A stretch of 64,000 nt of DNA from Actinostola sp. cb2023 (GCA_033675265.1 JAUJYZ010000177.1:1-64000); one strand, 5' to 3'. Shown: positions 15,001-26,829, counted from the first letter of the stretch. Made by a program: numbers and translations. Notes: a model not told the origin generated them from the sequence alone.

Positions 15001-18000
15001 ATAATACTAATCCACCTATACGTACCCCATCGCAAGTCTATACCTTACTGAACGTAAACGCGCGGTAAAACAAACGGACAAGAACACAGGGAGCCCATTA
15101 ATATAATACTAATCCAACTATACGTACCCCATCGCAAGTCTATACCTTACTGAACGTAAACGCGCGGTAAAACTTACGGACAAGAACACAGGAAGCCCAT
15201 TAATATAATACTAATCCAACTATACGTACCCCATCGCAAGTCTATACCTTACTGAACGTACACGCGCGGTAAAACGTACGGACAAGAACACAGGGAGCCC
15301 AATATAATACTTATCCACCTATACGTACCCCATCGCAAGTCTATACCTTACTGAACGTAAACGCGCGGAAAAACGTACGAACAAGAATACAGGGAGCCCA
15401 ATATAATACTAATCCACCTATACGTACCCCATCGCAAGTCTATACCTTACTGAACGTAAACGCGCGGTAAAAAACTAACGGACAAGAACACAGGGAGCCC
15501 ATTAATATAATACTAATCCAACTATACGTACCCCATCGCAAGTCTATACCTTACTGAACGTAAACGCGCGGTAAAACTTACGGACAAGAACACAGGAAGC
15601 CCATTAATATAATACTAATCCAACTATACGTACCCCATCGCAAGTCTATACCTTACTGAACGTAAACGCGCGGTAAAACGTACGGACAAGAACACAGGGA
15701 GCCCATTAATATAATACTAATCCAACTATACGTACCCCATCGCAAGTCTCTACCTTACTGAACGTAAACGCGCGGTAAAACGTACGGACAAGAACACAGG
15801 GAGCCCAATATAATACTTATCCACCTATACGTACCCCATCGCAAGTCTATACCTTACTGAACGTAAACGCGCGGAAAAACGTACGAACAAGAATACAGGG
15901 AGCCCAATATAATACTAATCCACCTATACGTACCCCATCGCAAGTCTATACCTTACTGAACGTAAACGCGCGGTAAAACGAACGGACAAGAACACAGGGA
16001 GCCCATTAATATAATACTAATCCACCTATACGTACCCCATCGCAAGTCTATACCTTACTGAACGTAAACGCGCGGAAAAACGTACGGACAAGAACACAGG
16101 GAGCCCCAATATAATACTTATCCACCTATACGTACCCCATCGCAAGTCTATACCTTACTGAACGTAAACGCGCGGAAAAACGTACGGACAAGAATACAGG
16201 GAGCCCAATATAATACTTATCCACCTATACGTACCCCATCGCAAGTCTATACCTTACTGAACGTAAACGCGCGCTGAAAAACGTACGAACAAGAATACAG
16301 GGAGCCCAATATAATACTAATCCACCTATACGTACCCCATCGCAAGTCTATACCTTACTGAACGTAAACGCGCGGTAAAACAAACGGACAAGAACACAGG
16401 GAGCCATTAATATAATACTAATCCAACTATACGTACCCCATCGCAAGTCTATACCTTACTGAACGTAAACGCGCGGTAAAACTTACGGACAAGAACACAG
16501 GAAGCCCATTAATATAATACTAATCCAACTATACGTACCCCATCGCAAGTCTATACTTACTGAACGTAAACGCGCGGTAAAACGTACGGACAAGAACACA
16601 GGGAGATCATTAATATAATACTAATCCAACTATACGTACCCCATCGCAAGTCTCTACCTTACTGAACGTAAACGCGCGGTAAAACGTACGGACAAGAACA
16701 CAGGGAGCCCAATATAATACTTATCCACCTATACGTACCCCATCGCAAGTCTATACCTTACTGAACGTAAACGCGCGGAAAAACGTACGAACAAGAATAC
16801 AGGGAGCCCAATATAATACTAATCCACCTATACGTACCCCATCGCAAGTCTATACCTTACTGAACGTAAACGCGCGGTAAAACTAACGGACAAGAACACA
16901 GGGAGCCCATTAATATAATACTAATCCAACTATACGTACCCCATCGCAAGTCTATACCTTACTGAACGTAAACGCGCGGTAAAACTTACGGACAAGAACA
17001 CAGGAAGCCCATTAATATAATACTAATCCAACTATACGTACCCCATCGCAAGTCTATACCTTACTGAACGTAAACGCGCGGTAAAACGTACGGACAAGAA
17101 CACAGGGAGCCCATTAATATAATACTAATCCAACTATACGTACCCCATCGCAAGTCTCTACCTTACTGAACGTAAACGCGCGGTAAAACGTACGGACAAG
17201 AACACAGGGAGCCCAATATAATACTTATCCACCTATACGTACCCCATCGCAAGTCTATACCTTACTGAACGTAAACGCGCGGAAAAACGTACGAACAAGA
17301 ATACAGGGAGCCCAATATAATACTAATCCACCTATACGTACCCCATCGCAAGTCTATACCTTACTGAACGTAAACGCGCGGTAAAACGAACGGACAAGAA
17401 CACAGGGAGCCCATTAATATAATACTAATCCAACTATACGTACCCCATCGCAAGTCTCTACCTTACTGAACGTAAACGCGCGGAAAAACGTACGAACAAG
17501 AATACAGGGAGCCCAATATAATACTAATCCACCTATACGTACCCCATCGCAAGTCTATACCTTACTGAACGTAAACGCGCGGTAAAACGAACGGACAAGA
17601 ACACAGGGAGCCCATTAATATAATACTAATCCAACTATACGTACCCCATCGCAAGTCTCTACCTTACTGAACGTAAACGCGCGGAAAAACGTACGAACAA
17701 GAATACAGGGAGCCCAATATAATACTAATCCACCTATACGTACCCCATCGCAAGTCTATACCTTACTGAACGTAAACGCGCGGTAAAACGAACGGACAAG
17801 AACACAGGGAGCCCATTAATATAATACTAATCCAACTATACGTACCCCATCGCAAGTCTATACCTTACTGAACGTAAACGCGCGGTAAAACGTACGGACA
17901 AGAACACAGGAAGCCCATTAATATAATACTAATCCAACTATACGTACCCCATCGCAAGTCTATACCTTACTGAACGTAAACGCGCGGTAAAACGTACGGA

Positions 18001-19482
18001 CAAGAACACAGGGAGCCCATTAATATAATACTAATCCAACTATACGTACCCCATCGCAAGTCTCTACCTTACTGAACGTAAACGCGCGGAAAAACGTACG
18101 GACAAGAATACAGGGAGCCCAATATAATACTTATCCACCTATACGTACCCCATCGCAAGTCTATACCTTACTGAACGTAAACGCGCGGAAAAAACGTACG
18201 AACAAGAATACAGGGAGCCCAATATAATACTAATCCACCTATACGTACCCCATCGCAAGTCTATACCTTACTGAACGTAAACGCGCGGTAAAACGAACGG
18301 ACAAGAACACAGGGAGCCCATTAATATAATACTAATCCAACTATACGTACCCCATCGCAAGTCTATACCTTACTGAACGTAAACGCGCGGTAAAACGTAC
18401 GGACAAGAACACAGGAAGCCCATTAATATAATACTAATCCAACTATACGTACCCCATCGCAAGTCTCTACCTTACTGAACGTAAACGCGCGGTAAAACGT
18501 ACGGACAAGAACACAGGAAGCCCATTAATATAATACTAATCCAACTATACGTACCCCATCGCAAGTCTCTACCTTACTGAACGTAAACGCGCGGTAAAAC
18601 GTACGGACAAGAACACAGGAAGCCCATTAATATAATACTAATCCACCTATACGTACCCCATCGCAAGTCTATACCTTACTGAACGTAAACGCGCGGTAAA
18701 ACGAACGGACAAGAACACAGGGAGCCCATTAATATAATACTAATCCAACTATACGTACCCCATCGCAAGTCTATACCTTACTGAACGTAAACGCGCGGTA
18801 AAACGTACGGACAAGAACACAGGAAGCCCATTAATATAATACTAATCCAACTATACGTACCCCATCGCAAGTCTATACCTTACTGAACGTAAACGCGCGG
18901 TAAAACGTACGGACAAGAACACAGGAAGCCCATTAATATAATACTAATCCAACTATACGTACCCCATCGCAAGTCTCTACCTTACTGAACGTAAACGCGC
19001 GGAAAAAAAACGTACGGACAAGAATACAGGGAGCCCAATATAATACTTATCCACCTATACGTACCCCATCGCAAGTCTATACCTTACTGAACGTAAACGC
19101 GCGGAAAAACGTACGAACAAGAATACAGGGAGCCCAATATAATACTAATCCACCTATACGTACCCCATCGCAAGTCTATACCTTACTGAACGTAAACGCG
19201 CGGTAAAACGAACGGACAAGAACACAGGGAGCCCATTAATATAATACTAATCCAACTATACGTACCCCATCGCAAGTCTATACCTTACTGAACGTAAACG
19301 CGCGGTAAAACGTACGGACAAGAACACAGGAAGCCCATTAATATAATACTAATCCAACTATACGTACCCCATCGCAAGTCTCTACCTTACTGAACGTAAA
19401 CGCGCGGTAAAACGTACGGACAAGAACACAGGAAGCCCATTAATATAATACTAATCCAACTATACGTACCCCATCGCAAGTC
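3028..19482. repeat. 99/102-bp satellite array, about 163 copies, carrying a splice-donor sequence in every unit
   Basis: Head-to-tail monomers run without interruption for 16,455 bp. Two length classes exist: 99 bp (AGCCCAATATAATAC then CCACC) and 102 bp (AGCCCATTAATATAATAC then CCAAC). Further variants include GGAAAAACGTACGAAC, GGTAAAACGAACGG, CAGTAAAACAAACGG and rare GCGCTG units. Each unit includes CTATACGTACCCCATCGCAAG; read on the minus strand this is the last bases of the adjacent DUF4062 exon plus the donor GTACGT. Each unit also includes ACAGGGAGCCCAATATA, which is shared with MITE ends elsewhere in the window. The array starts at the YR retrotransposon edge and ends inside the exon at 19482. 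There are no unique spacers, so it is not CRISPR-like. Confidence 0.97.
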
Positions 19483-19632
19483 CACTACTTCAAAAGCAAT
19501 CCCATGTTGTTGACACAGATCTCTGATTGGATCAAACACTTGTTCCATCAAAGCGTTACGATCCAATCTTGTGTCCGTGAATGTAGAACTCAGGAACACT
19601 CGGACAGTCTTGAGAACGAGGCGAGAGTCCAT
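19470..19632 (-). CDS. DUF4062-type N-terminal exon of a NACHT/WD40-class protein (NWD1/TEP1-like), partial gene
   Basis: On the minus strand an ATG at 19632 opens MDSRLVLKTVRVFLSSTFTD and continues through DRNALMEQVFDPIRDLCQQ to FEVVDLRWG. The pattern FLSSTFTDT...RNALMEQV...DLRWG is the signature of DUF4062, which begins many animal NACHT-TPR-WD40 proteins such as NWD1 and TEP1. The coding sequence ends TGGG|GTACGT, a good splice donor (phase 1) at 19470/19469. The last 13 exon bases (19470-19482) and the donor are the terminal satellite unit. The next exon would lie to the left, but nothing down to position 1 continues the protein. It is therefore either a first exon before an intron longer than 19 kb or a stranded fragment. 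The upstream (5') limit is uncertain. Confidence 0.7.
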
Positions 19633-20110
19633 GATATCAGGGAGGATCCATGGTCGGGTGGATTTCGACTCCTAAATTGCACGAGAAAATGTTCATAATA
19701 AGTTGAATACTTGGAAATGGCGTCTCATAATTTATCATTATCATTGTCATTGATTATGACTGTGGTTCTGATTCCGACTTACGATTATTATGATTTCCCA
19801 CCGTTTTCCTTGGAAAACATGGAGGTATCATTAATGATATTTTGGTATTTTTTCCTGACCCACCGACCCACCGCGGATCCACCGACCACACTGTCACGAT
19901 TACCTTTTCTCCAGTTGTTCGTTGCACGACATCCGTATGACCGATATAAATGCCTGGTGAGCCATATCTTCCAGCCCTGAACAAAAACAGACTCAGTTTG
20001 GTCGGTTGATGATAAAGCTAAACATATTAGGAATGATCGGTCAATGTAATTAGTGACAATAAACAATGGCGTACTGCGCATTTTAGTCCGATTCCGATTT
20101 CGTCGCCCAA
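19633..20110. other. Non-coding stretch, no gene recognised
   Basis: AT-rich sequence upstream of the DUF4062 exon on its own strand. It could hold a 5' UTR or promoter, but no convincing element is visible. Short open frames here overlap on both strands and lack any recognisable motif. Confidence 0.4.
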
Positions 20111-20114
20111 CCCG

Positions 20115-20149
<35 letters not shown>

Positions 20150-20176
20150 TCCCCCCTCCCCCCTCCCCCCCTTCCC
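20111..20176. repeat. Poly-C tract
   Basis: An uninterrupted run of about 34 C (20115-20148) is followed by C6-C7 blocks separated by single T or GT. The minus strand is a G-run able to form G-quadruplexes. The exact length is likely unreliable in any assembly. Confidence 0.9.
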
Positions 20177-20715
20177 CACAACTCTAATTGCGACTCCGAT
20201 TTGTGGTACACTGGTGCTCCTTTAATGCTCCTGTCAACCAGCATTATTTTTCGTTCGCAGCTACGCCAACCTCGACATACTCGTATACTGACTGACCTGT
20301 ACCGTAGTAAAATGGTCTATTGTATGGCACAAGTTGCGAGGTCTCGATGCATTGCGACGGCTCATTAATAGGGACTTTAAATTAGACCTAAGCATAGGAC
20401 GGGGACGTGAGGACGACGGCAGAGAAACAATAACGCTAATTACAAAATTCAATAACCGGCCTTGTTGGAATGTATGAAATGAGCTCGATTTGGTTTTAAC
20501 TTCAGGCGTTCTGTGCTAAACTACCTATGTTTGACGGTGTAGAGAAAGAGAACGTCAGTTCGTTATTTGTCCAGATAGTTGTTTTTAGTCAACCAGACCA
20601 CAAAGAAACCGATGTCATTCATCAAAGAAAATTTAGTGGAAAAACACGAAAAAAGAAACAAATATGAAAACAATAGACAACAAAACACGGCGCTAGAGTA
20701 CAAACACTAAAACCA

Positions 20716-20845
20716 TGGTTTTCTTAAACCCGTGAAATAAAAACTATTAGTTAATGTGTAATAGTTAAATGACAACAAAAGAAAACAATGGAATTAGGGT
20801 CTACTAATGTGTATTAATATCTATTTCACGGGTTTATGAAAACCA
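20716..20845. repeat. Short foldback element
   Basis: 24-bp arms with one mismatch: 20716-20739 (TGGTTTTCTTAAACCCGTG...) pairs with 20822-20845. The span is 130 bp with an AT-rich centre. It has no coding capacity. The motif ATGAAAACCACTCTACT beside the right arm recurs at about 27637. Confidence 0.55.
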
Positions 20846-20852
20846 CTCTACT

Positions 20853-21003
20853 AATTAGTACTAAATAGCGCTAATTAATAGAGTGCAATTTAGAAAAGCA
20901 GCTTGAAAACTAAATAACTAAGAAAAGCTTGAAAACTAAATAACTAATTAGTACTAAATAGCGCTAATTAGAGTGCAATTTAGAAAAGCTTGAAAACTAA
21001 ATT
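20853..21003. repeat. Local direct duplication, AT-rich
   Basis: The block containing ACTAATTAGTACTAAATAGC and GAGTGCAATTTAGAAAAG occurs twice, at about 20853-20935 and 20944-21000, with a short extra duplication of GCTTGAAAACTAAATAACTA between them. Confidence 0.6.
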
Positions 21004-21008
21004 TAACA

Positions 21009-21048
<40 letters not shown>

Positions 21049-21110
21049 TACGAGGGAAGTTTGGGAGAAGTCGAGAGCTATTGTGTAAAACCGAGCCTCC
21101 GGCGAATGAA

Positions 21111-21678
21111 TTAAAGAACACTTTGGTGTAGAAATCTGAGCAAGAAATTGTGTTTTTGAGTGGTTTTGAGCGATTCGAAAATTTCATCTGCAACTCCGGC
21201 CACCAAATTTGCACGACCACTGTCGCTAAAAAAATGATATCTCCAAAACTACGCAAGCAACAAATATCGCTTTCCTACCAGACATTCTCAAATAAATGAT
21301 CTTTATAATGAGCTTGTGTGCAAATTTTTGGGTCAACAATATGCCCAGAAATAATTTTTTGAAGTTGGGGAAGTCGACGAAAAGTTCGCCGTGGCCATCC
21401 GCAGTCATCAGCTGTGCACCTAAAACTTACTGAGGGAGGGAGGGACCGATAGATTTGCTACCAAAAGCTAAAAGCAAAAGACTCATCGAAAATCAGAAAG
21501 ATGAAATATACCTCTGCTAAAACATATACCGTAGTCGTGGTCGTGCAAATTTGGTGGCCGGAGTTGCAAACCTTGGCTAACTATATGTCTGCTCGAAACG
21601 GATGAAATTTTCGAATCGCTCAAAACCACTCAAAAACACAATTTCTTGCTCAGATTTCTACATCAAAGTGTTCTTTAA
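21111..21678. mobile_element. Foldback/MITE-like element with arms of about 115 bp
   Basis: The left arm, 21111 to about 21223 (TTAAAGAACACTTTG... to ...TTTGCACGACCA), is the reverse complement of the right arm, about 21538-21678. The right arm carries an extra insert of about 40 bp (CTTGGCTAACTATATG...). No protein is encoded in the loop. A clear target-site duplication was not found. Confidence 0.65.
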
Positions 21679-21825
21679 TTATCAGACTACTGATATGAAG
21701 ACATTTTTGAGAATCTCATATCCTTTGAAGTCTTTCTAAGAGCTCATTCCTGAGACCGTTCGAAAATCCAACGGAATATTCAATGACGTCACGGTCCAAT
21801 GGCGCGCAATGCCATATGGGATTTG

Positions 21826-22508
21826 CTAAATAATTCGTGCATAGTAAAAATTAATTCGTGCATAGTAAAAATTAATTCGTGCATAGTAAAAATTAATTCG
21901 TGCATAGGAAAAATTAATTCGTGCATAGTAAAAATTAATTCGTGCATAGGAAAAATTAATTCGTGCATAGTAAAAATTAATTCGTGCATAGTAAAAATTA
22001 ATTCGTGCATAGTAAAAATTAATTCGTGCATAGGAAAAATTAATTCGTGCATAGGAAAAATTAATTCGTGCATAGTAAAAATTAATTCGTGCATAGGAAA
22101 AATTAATTTGTGCATAGGAAAAATTAATTCGTGCATAGGAAAAATTAATTCGTGCATAGTAAAAATTAATTCGTGCATAGGAAAAATTAATTCGTGCATA
22201 GGAAAAATTAATTCGTGCATAGTAAAAATTAATTCGTGCATAGGAAAAATTAATTCGTGCATAGGAAAAATTAATTCGTGCATAGTAAAAATTAATTCGT
22301 GCATAGTAAAAATTAATTCGTGCATAGTAAAAATTAATTCGTGCATAGTAAAAAATTAATTCGTGCATAGGAAAAATTAATTCGTGCATAGGAAAAATTA
22401 ATTCGTGCATAGTAAAAATTAATTCGTGCATAGGAAAAATTAATTCGTGCATAGGAAAAATTAATTCGTGCATAGGAAAAATTAATTCGTGCATAGGAAA
22501 AATTAATT
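21826..22508. repeat. 21-bp minisatellite, about 32 copies
   Basis: The unit AATTCGTGCATAGKAAAAAT has K = T or G as essentially the only variable position. One unit near 22350 has an extra A and one near 22110 has TTTGTG. Because 21 is divisible by 3, both strands stay open and give artificial heptapeptides (NSCIVKI, MHELIFT); these are not genes. In the middle the T/G variant shows a local G-G-T rhythm. Confidence 0.95.
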
Positions 22509-24569
22509 AAAGTAGAAGAACAAAAATCATGCACGAAAAAAAGGTATAAATAATAGTAGCACCACGTAAAATTAATTCGTAGAGTACATATAATTATTTA
22601 TAAAAGACCAACAAATAATTCTATCATTTGCTATATTAATTCTGGTATTGAAAAAATAAGTAACATAATTTTGACCAGAACGGGCCCCCATATGACAGTG
22701 TTGCGTGACAGAATCGAAAGTACACAGATTTTTTTGTGAAGACTTTTCTTATGGATATAAACAAAATATCAAACAAACAGTTTTGTACGATGAATATTTT
22801 AGATTTTAGCGTTTTGATGACGTCATGTGCAAACCAAGAGACGAAAACATTTTCGTAGTACATGTTTAAAGATACTGAATTGCACTAAATTTCCAAAATT
22901 AGACTTGTTTGCTTGCTTGCGTGCTTGCACCGAATTTGGAGCAATGTGAATTCTGAAAATTAACTAAGTTACAAGCTTTGCATTCCGACTCGGCTCGATT
23001 CGATTATCCGAAGTATACGACGTGCATCGTGTTTTTATACTTTCGATAGAAATTGTAATTGTACCGAGTGGCTCGCCGAAAGATATAAATTATGAACGAG
23101 TAGAGAGATACATATCTTAAACGTTGAATCACATGCACATGTCCGTTCTAAACAGCACCGACTGAGGTCTGGTCAAAGGTGCTTTCAAACTGTAGCATTG
23201 AATAAATGAATACTAGTTTCACAAGCACAAATTACAGCCAAAGTGTGTATACATACCATGTTGGTAAATGAAAGTCCCTTAAACTGAACGATACTGGTAG
23301 CCCGAAAGGGCATTCTCCACCAGCAGCAGACGACAAACACTGACCCATGGTTTATAGACGACGGTGAAAACTAAGCAACACCGTGCAGACTCTAGCACTG
23401 AATCTGTTGTTGACTCGCTAGCTTCACTTTTATATCAGTCTCTCGGGACTCGGCATATTTTCGGTCATGAAAAGATGAAGAAAATGTTTGGAATTCAAGA
23501 GTAAATATAACTGGCAAGCAGGCGTGATGTTTTGATAAAATACATTTTCCAAGAACTGAAAAGCGTCTTCACTGCATGGAGCTTTGGAAGACAAAAATAT
23601 ATGCCGCCATGGATAATTTTAAAAGCAATATATGAAACACTTCTCGTTGGAATATATAAAACCTGTTAAGTGCAAGCTACATCATCTAAAATACGTTTCT
23701 TACTAGCAATCATTACTTTTTGTAAAGACTATGTCATAGAAAACTCAATTACGTCTCGATGATCGAAAGCCTCGTGGTTCGATCGATCTGACAACGGCGT
23801 TCCGTTGTCACGCGAAAAACGAACTCGTGTACCAAAATGAATCCCAAAATCAAACAGCTAACGAGAGGCTATTTCATTTACCTCAATGGCGAGAAGAGAG
23901 GAATGTATAAATCTTTGTTGGTCGATTCGTCTTGATCAGTGGCCATGTTTTCATGTAATATTAATGAACTACGCGTAGCGTGACTGCACGAGTAGTACTT
24001 CCAGGAAGTACACGAACAAACAAACAGACCTTTGCTACATCCTTTGATAGTTTATGTATAGGTGTGTCCGTTGTGTCGCTGAAAACTACCAAAAAAGCAT
24101 CGCCATAGATTTTCTGTCAATTCAGAAACGATGAATTTGAACTGACTGATGTCCCTCCGTGCTATACACTGGGTACTGAGTGACTTTTTGCAAAACCATG
24201 CAGTTCCCATCATCTTTCTAGCATATGTAACGCCAGAGACTAAGGAATTAGTAAACTCAGAACGAAAAACATATAAAACGGCTCGAAGAAACTCAGTGAA
24301 CACTAGGCAGCACCGCTAAACTAGGGTCCGCTAGTGCTGTGTTTATCGGTTCTGGGACCATTCACATCATATAGGCACCTAAGCCAAACTATTTCAGAAC
24401 ATAACGGATAAAAAAACCTCAGTGTAGCTAGTTGTACGAACCTCATATTTTCATTGATATTCACAGGTCTTGTGTAAACAGGCAATCTTGTATGAAACTT
24501 TTCTGTCTTCGGTAAACGGGCCTTTAGAAACTGACTGACAAAGAACCGTGGAGAAAACCGCGATATTTT
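22509..24569. other. Non-coding stretch, no gene recognised
   Basis: About 2 kb of moderately AT-rich unique-looking sequence. Open frames (for example 24052-24303 minus and 24321-24608 minus) are short and overlap each other; the latter pair runs into the adjacent MITE. No domain, RNA gene or clear repeat was recognised. Confidence 0.4.
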
Positions 24570-24579
24570 GGTTACATAA

Positions 24580-25266
24580 CATTCTCGTACCCAGAGCCCG
24601 CTCGTCATTTGGTTTGTCGCTGGCTCTGGGAATCCCTGAAATTTTAGCGAATTTCATTGGCTGATGAAATCAACAATGACTGATCGTATTTGATTGGTTC
24701 ATGAGATCAACAAAGATTCAAACTTGCAAGGCGAACGAAAGGAATGACAGCGACGGTTGTATTTTCATATTCCGTTATTGAATTATAAAGCTATGGAAAT
24801 GAGAGTGACTGTGTAGACATAAATTGATCTGAATTCGTAAAGGGAGATCTAACAATACATAAATTATAAAAGTAAAGTAACGGCTACAGACACAATCGAT
24901 CGTACTCGCTTTGAGTATTCAAAGGAATATTTTTATAACAAAGCGGAAGACAGGAAGGTTCACATGCAAGATTATATTAGAACATGCATTTATCGTCCAG
25001 CCTTTACCGCAACAGAGCCAGAGAAGAACCGGTCATGAACGTCGAAGGGATTTTAAACGGCTACACGAAGAAAAATGTACAAACTTGTGTACTTGTAACG
25101 TGAACACTACGTAGCCAGTAGACTCTTCCACAGTACCCGCTCTCAGCGGTCTTTAGTATGAGCATGCGCTCTGACGACTTGGTCGTCAAAATTTGACGAC
25201 CGAGCAACAGGGTTTCCCAGAGCCAGCGACAAACCAAATGACGAGCGGGCTCTGGGTACGAGAATG
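24580..25266. mobile_element. MITE copy 1 (687 bp, TIRs about 50 bp, 10-bp TSD)
   Basis: Begins CATTCTCGTACCCAGAGCCC and ends with its reverse complement. The TIRs extend about 50 bp through GGTTTGTCGCTGGCTCTGGG. It is flanked by perfect 10-bp direct repeats GGTTACATAA (24570-24579 and 25267-25276). There is no transposase. TSD length and long TIRs resemble Mutator-like elements, but the superfamily is inference. It is nearly identical to the copy that follows, apart from a few short indels. Confidence 0.92.
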
Positions 25267-25307
25267 GGTTACATAAATACTTTCATTTTCATTTCAAGAC
25301 GCAACTC

Positions 25308-26038
25308 CATTCTCGTACCCAGAGCCCGCTCGTCATTTGGTTTGTCGCTGGCTCTGGGAATCCCTGAAATTTTAGCGAATTTCATTGGCTGATGAAATCA
25401 ACAATGACTGATCGTATTTGATTGGTTCATGAGATCAACAAAGATTCAAACTTGCAAGGCGAACGAAAGGAATGACAGCGACGGTTGTATTTTCATACAA
25501 TGGTATTCCGTTATTGAATTATAAAGCTATGGAAATGAGAGTGACAGTGTAGACATAAATTGATCTGAATTCGTAAAGGGAGATCTAACAATACATAAAT
25601 TATAAAAGTAAAGTAACGGCTACAGACACAATCGATCGTACTCGCTTTGAGTATTCAAAGGAATATTTTTATAATTCAAGAGAAACAATAACAAAGCGGA
25701 AGACAGGAAGGTTCACATGCAAGATTATATTAGAACATGTATTTATCGTCCAGCCTTTACCGCAACAGAGCCAGAGAAGAACCGGTGATGAACGTCGAAG
25801 GGATTTTAAACGGCTACACGAAGATAAATGTACAAACTTGTGTACTTGTTATTTTGAATATTCAAACCAACGTAAATACTACGTAGCCAGTAGACTCTTC
25901 CACAGTACCCGCTCTCAGCGGTCTTTAGTATGAGCATGCGCTCTGACGACTTGGTCGTCAAAATTTGACGACCGAGCAACAGGGTTTCCCAGAGCCAGCG
26001 ACAAACCAAATGACGAGCGGGCTCTGGGTACGAGAATG
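25308..26038. mobile_element. MITE copy 2 (731 bp, same family, 10-bp TSD)
   Basis: Same TIRs and interior as copy 1, in the same orientation, with small insertions (for example near 25497, 25675 and 25850). It is flanked by perfect 10-bp repeats GACGCAACTC (25298-25307 and 26039-26048), different from those of copy 1. It is therefore an independent insertion 41 bp away, not a tandem duplication. Confidence 0.92.
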
Positions 26039-26099
26039 GACGCAACTCGTCCCCAGGGCCCGAGGAGAGATACCGGTGGTCTCACCGGTAAGCTTAGCT

Positions 26100-26215
26100 A
26101 CATTATGCCGGCATAATTTCGAGCATATACTATGGGTTTGGGAATCGGGAATTATGCCGGCATAAAAGTCCATTTTGCGGCATAAAAGTTGAATTTCCTG
26201 GCATAATTATAGCGG
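26100..26215. repeat. Palindromic GCATAAT-rich repeat remnant
   Basis: Contains ATTATGCCGGCATAAT (a near-perfect palindrome) twice, plus further GGCATAA motifs. Similar GAGCATAAT motifs resume at 26740-26830 beyond the inserted G-rich MITE, suggesting one older element split by it. Confidence 0.45.
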
Positions 26216-26355
26216 TTTTGTGACTTTTGAAAAAATATACGTATGTACCCACACGTGTAGTTATAGCAACGATCAATAGACACACATACAGTACAGGCCG
26301 TCGGCGCGCGCGTGCCAGGCAGTTAACGTTGTATTGTATTATGATTATGTGGTGT

Positions 26356-26724
26356 CCGGGGGGGGGGGGGGGGGGGGGGGGAGGACTCCCATATATAAAG
26401 TGTTTGGGATGCTCGTCGTACCTTCAAGGAGTCCAGATCCGCGAATTGGTACCTCTTAGGGCGTCACAAATCTAAAAGGACCACAAGAGACTAAGCCGGT
26501 ACCTTTTAATTTAGGGTGTTTGTCAGTAAATAAGATATCCGAGATAAGATAATGACAGCCGAAATGACAGTTGTAGCTTTTGTCACTTTAGAGTTGGTAC
26601 CTTTTAGGGGTAAAAGTTATTTGTTGCCACGCTCACCTGGGCAAGACTCGAGTACCTTTTAGGGGTCATTTTCAAAATTTCCGACGAGCATCCCAACCAC
26701 TTTATATATGGGAGTCCCCCCGGG
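26356..26724. mobile_element. MITE with G-tract ends
   Basis: The left end is CCGG followed by a run of about 24 G and GAGGACTCCCATATATAAAG. The right end is the inverse, CTTTATATATGGGAGTCCCCCCGG. CGACGAGCATCCCA and its reverse complement follow inside, and GGTACC-TTTTAGGG motifs recur internally. Flanks ATGTGGTGT and ATGTGGGGT look like an imperfect TSD of about 9 bp. MITEs with this G-tract end are, as I recall, abundant in coral and sea-anemone genomes. Confidence 0.8.
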
Positions 26725-26829
26725 ATGTGGGGTTTATTTCCAGGCATAATTTTGAGCATAATACCTACAATTGAGCATAATTTTGAGCATAATAGTCCTT
26801 TTTTGAGGTGACACAAAAAAGCATAATGC

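Noticed and set aside
3028..19482. CRISPR-like array
   Set aside because: Repeats are contiguous 99/102-bp monomers without unique spacers, in a eukaryotic context; it is a satellite.
21789..22494. Proteins of repeated heptapeptides (MHELIFT, NSCIVKI)
   Set aside because: Frames stay open only because the DNA repeat is 21 bp; both strands and several frames are open.
24052..24657. Minus-strand ORFs beside MITE copy 1
   Set aside because: Short, overlapping, partly running into the MITE end; no family resemblance.
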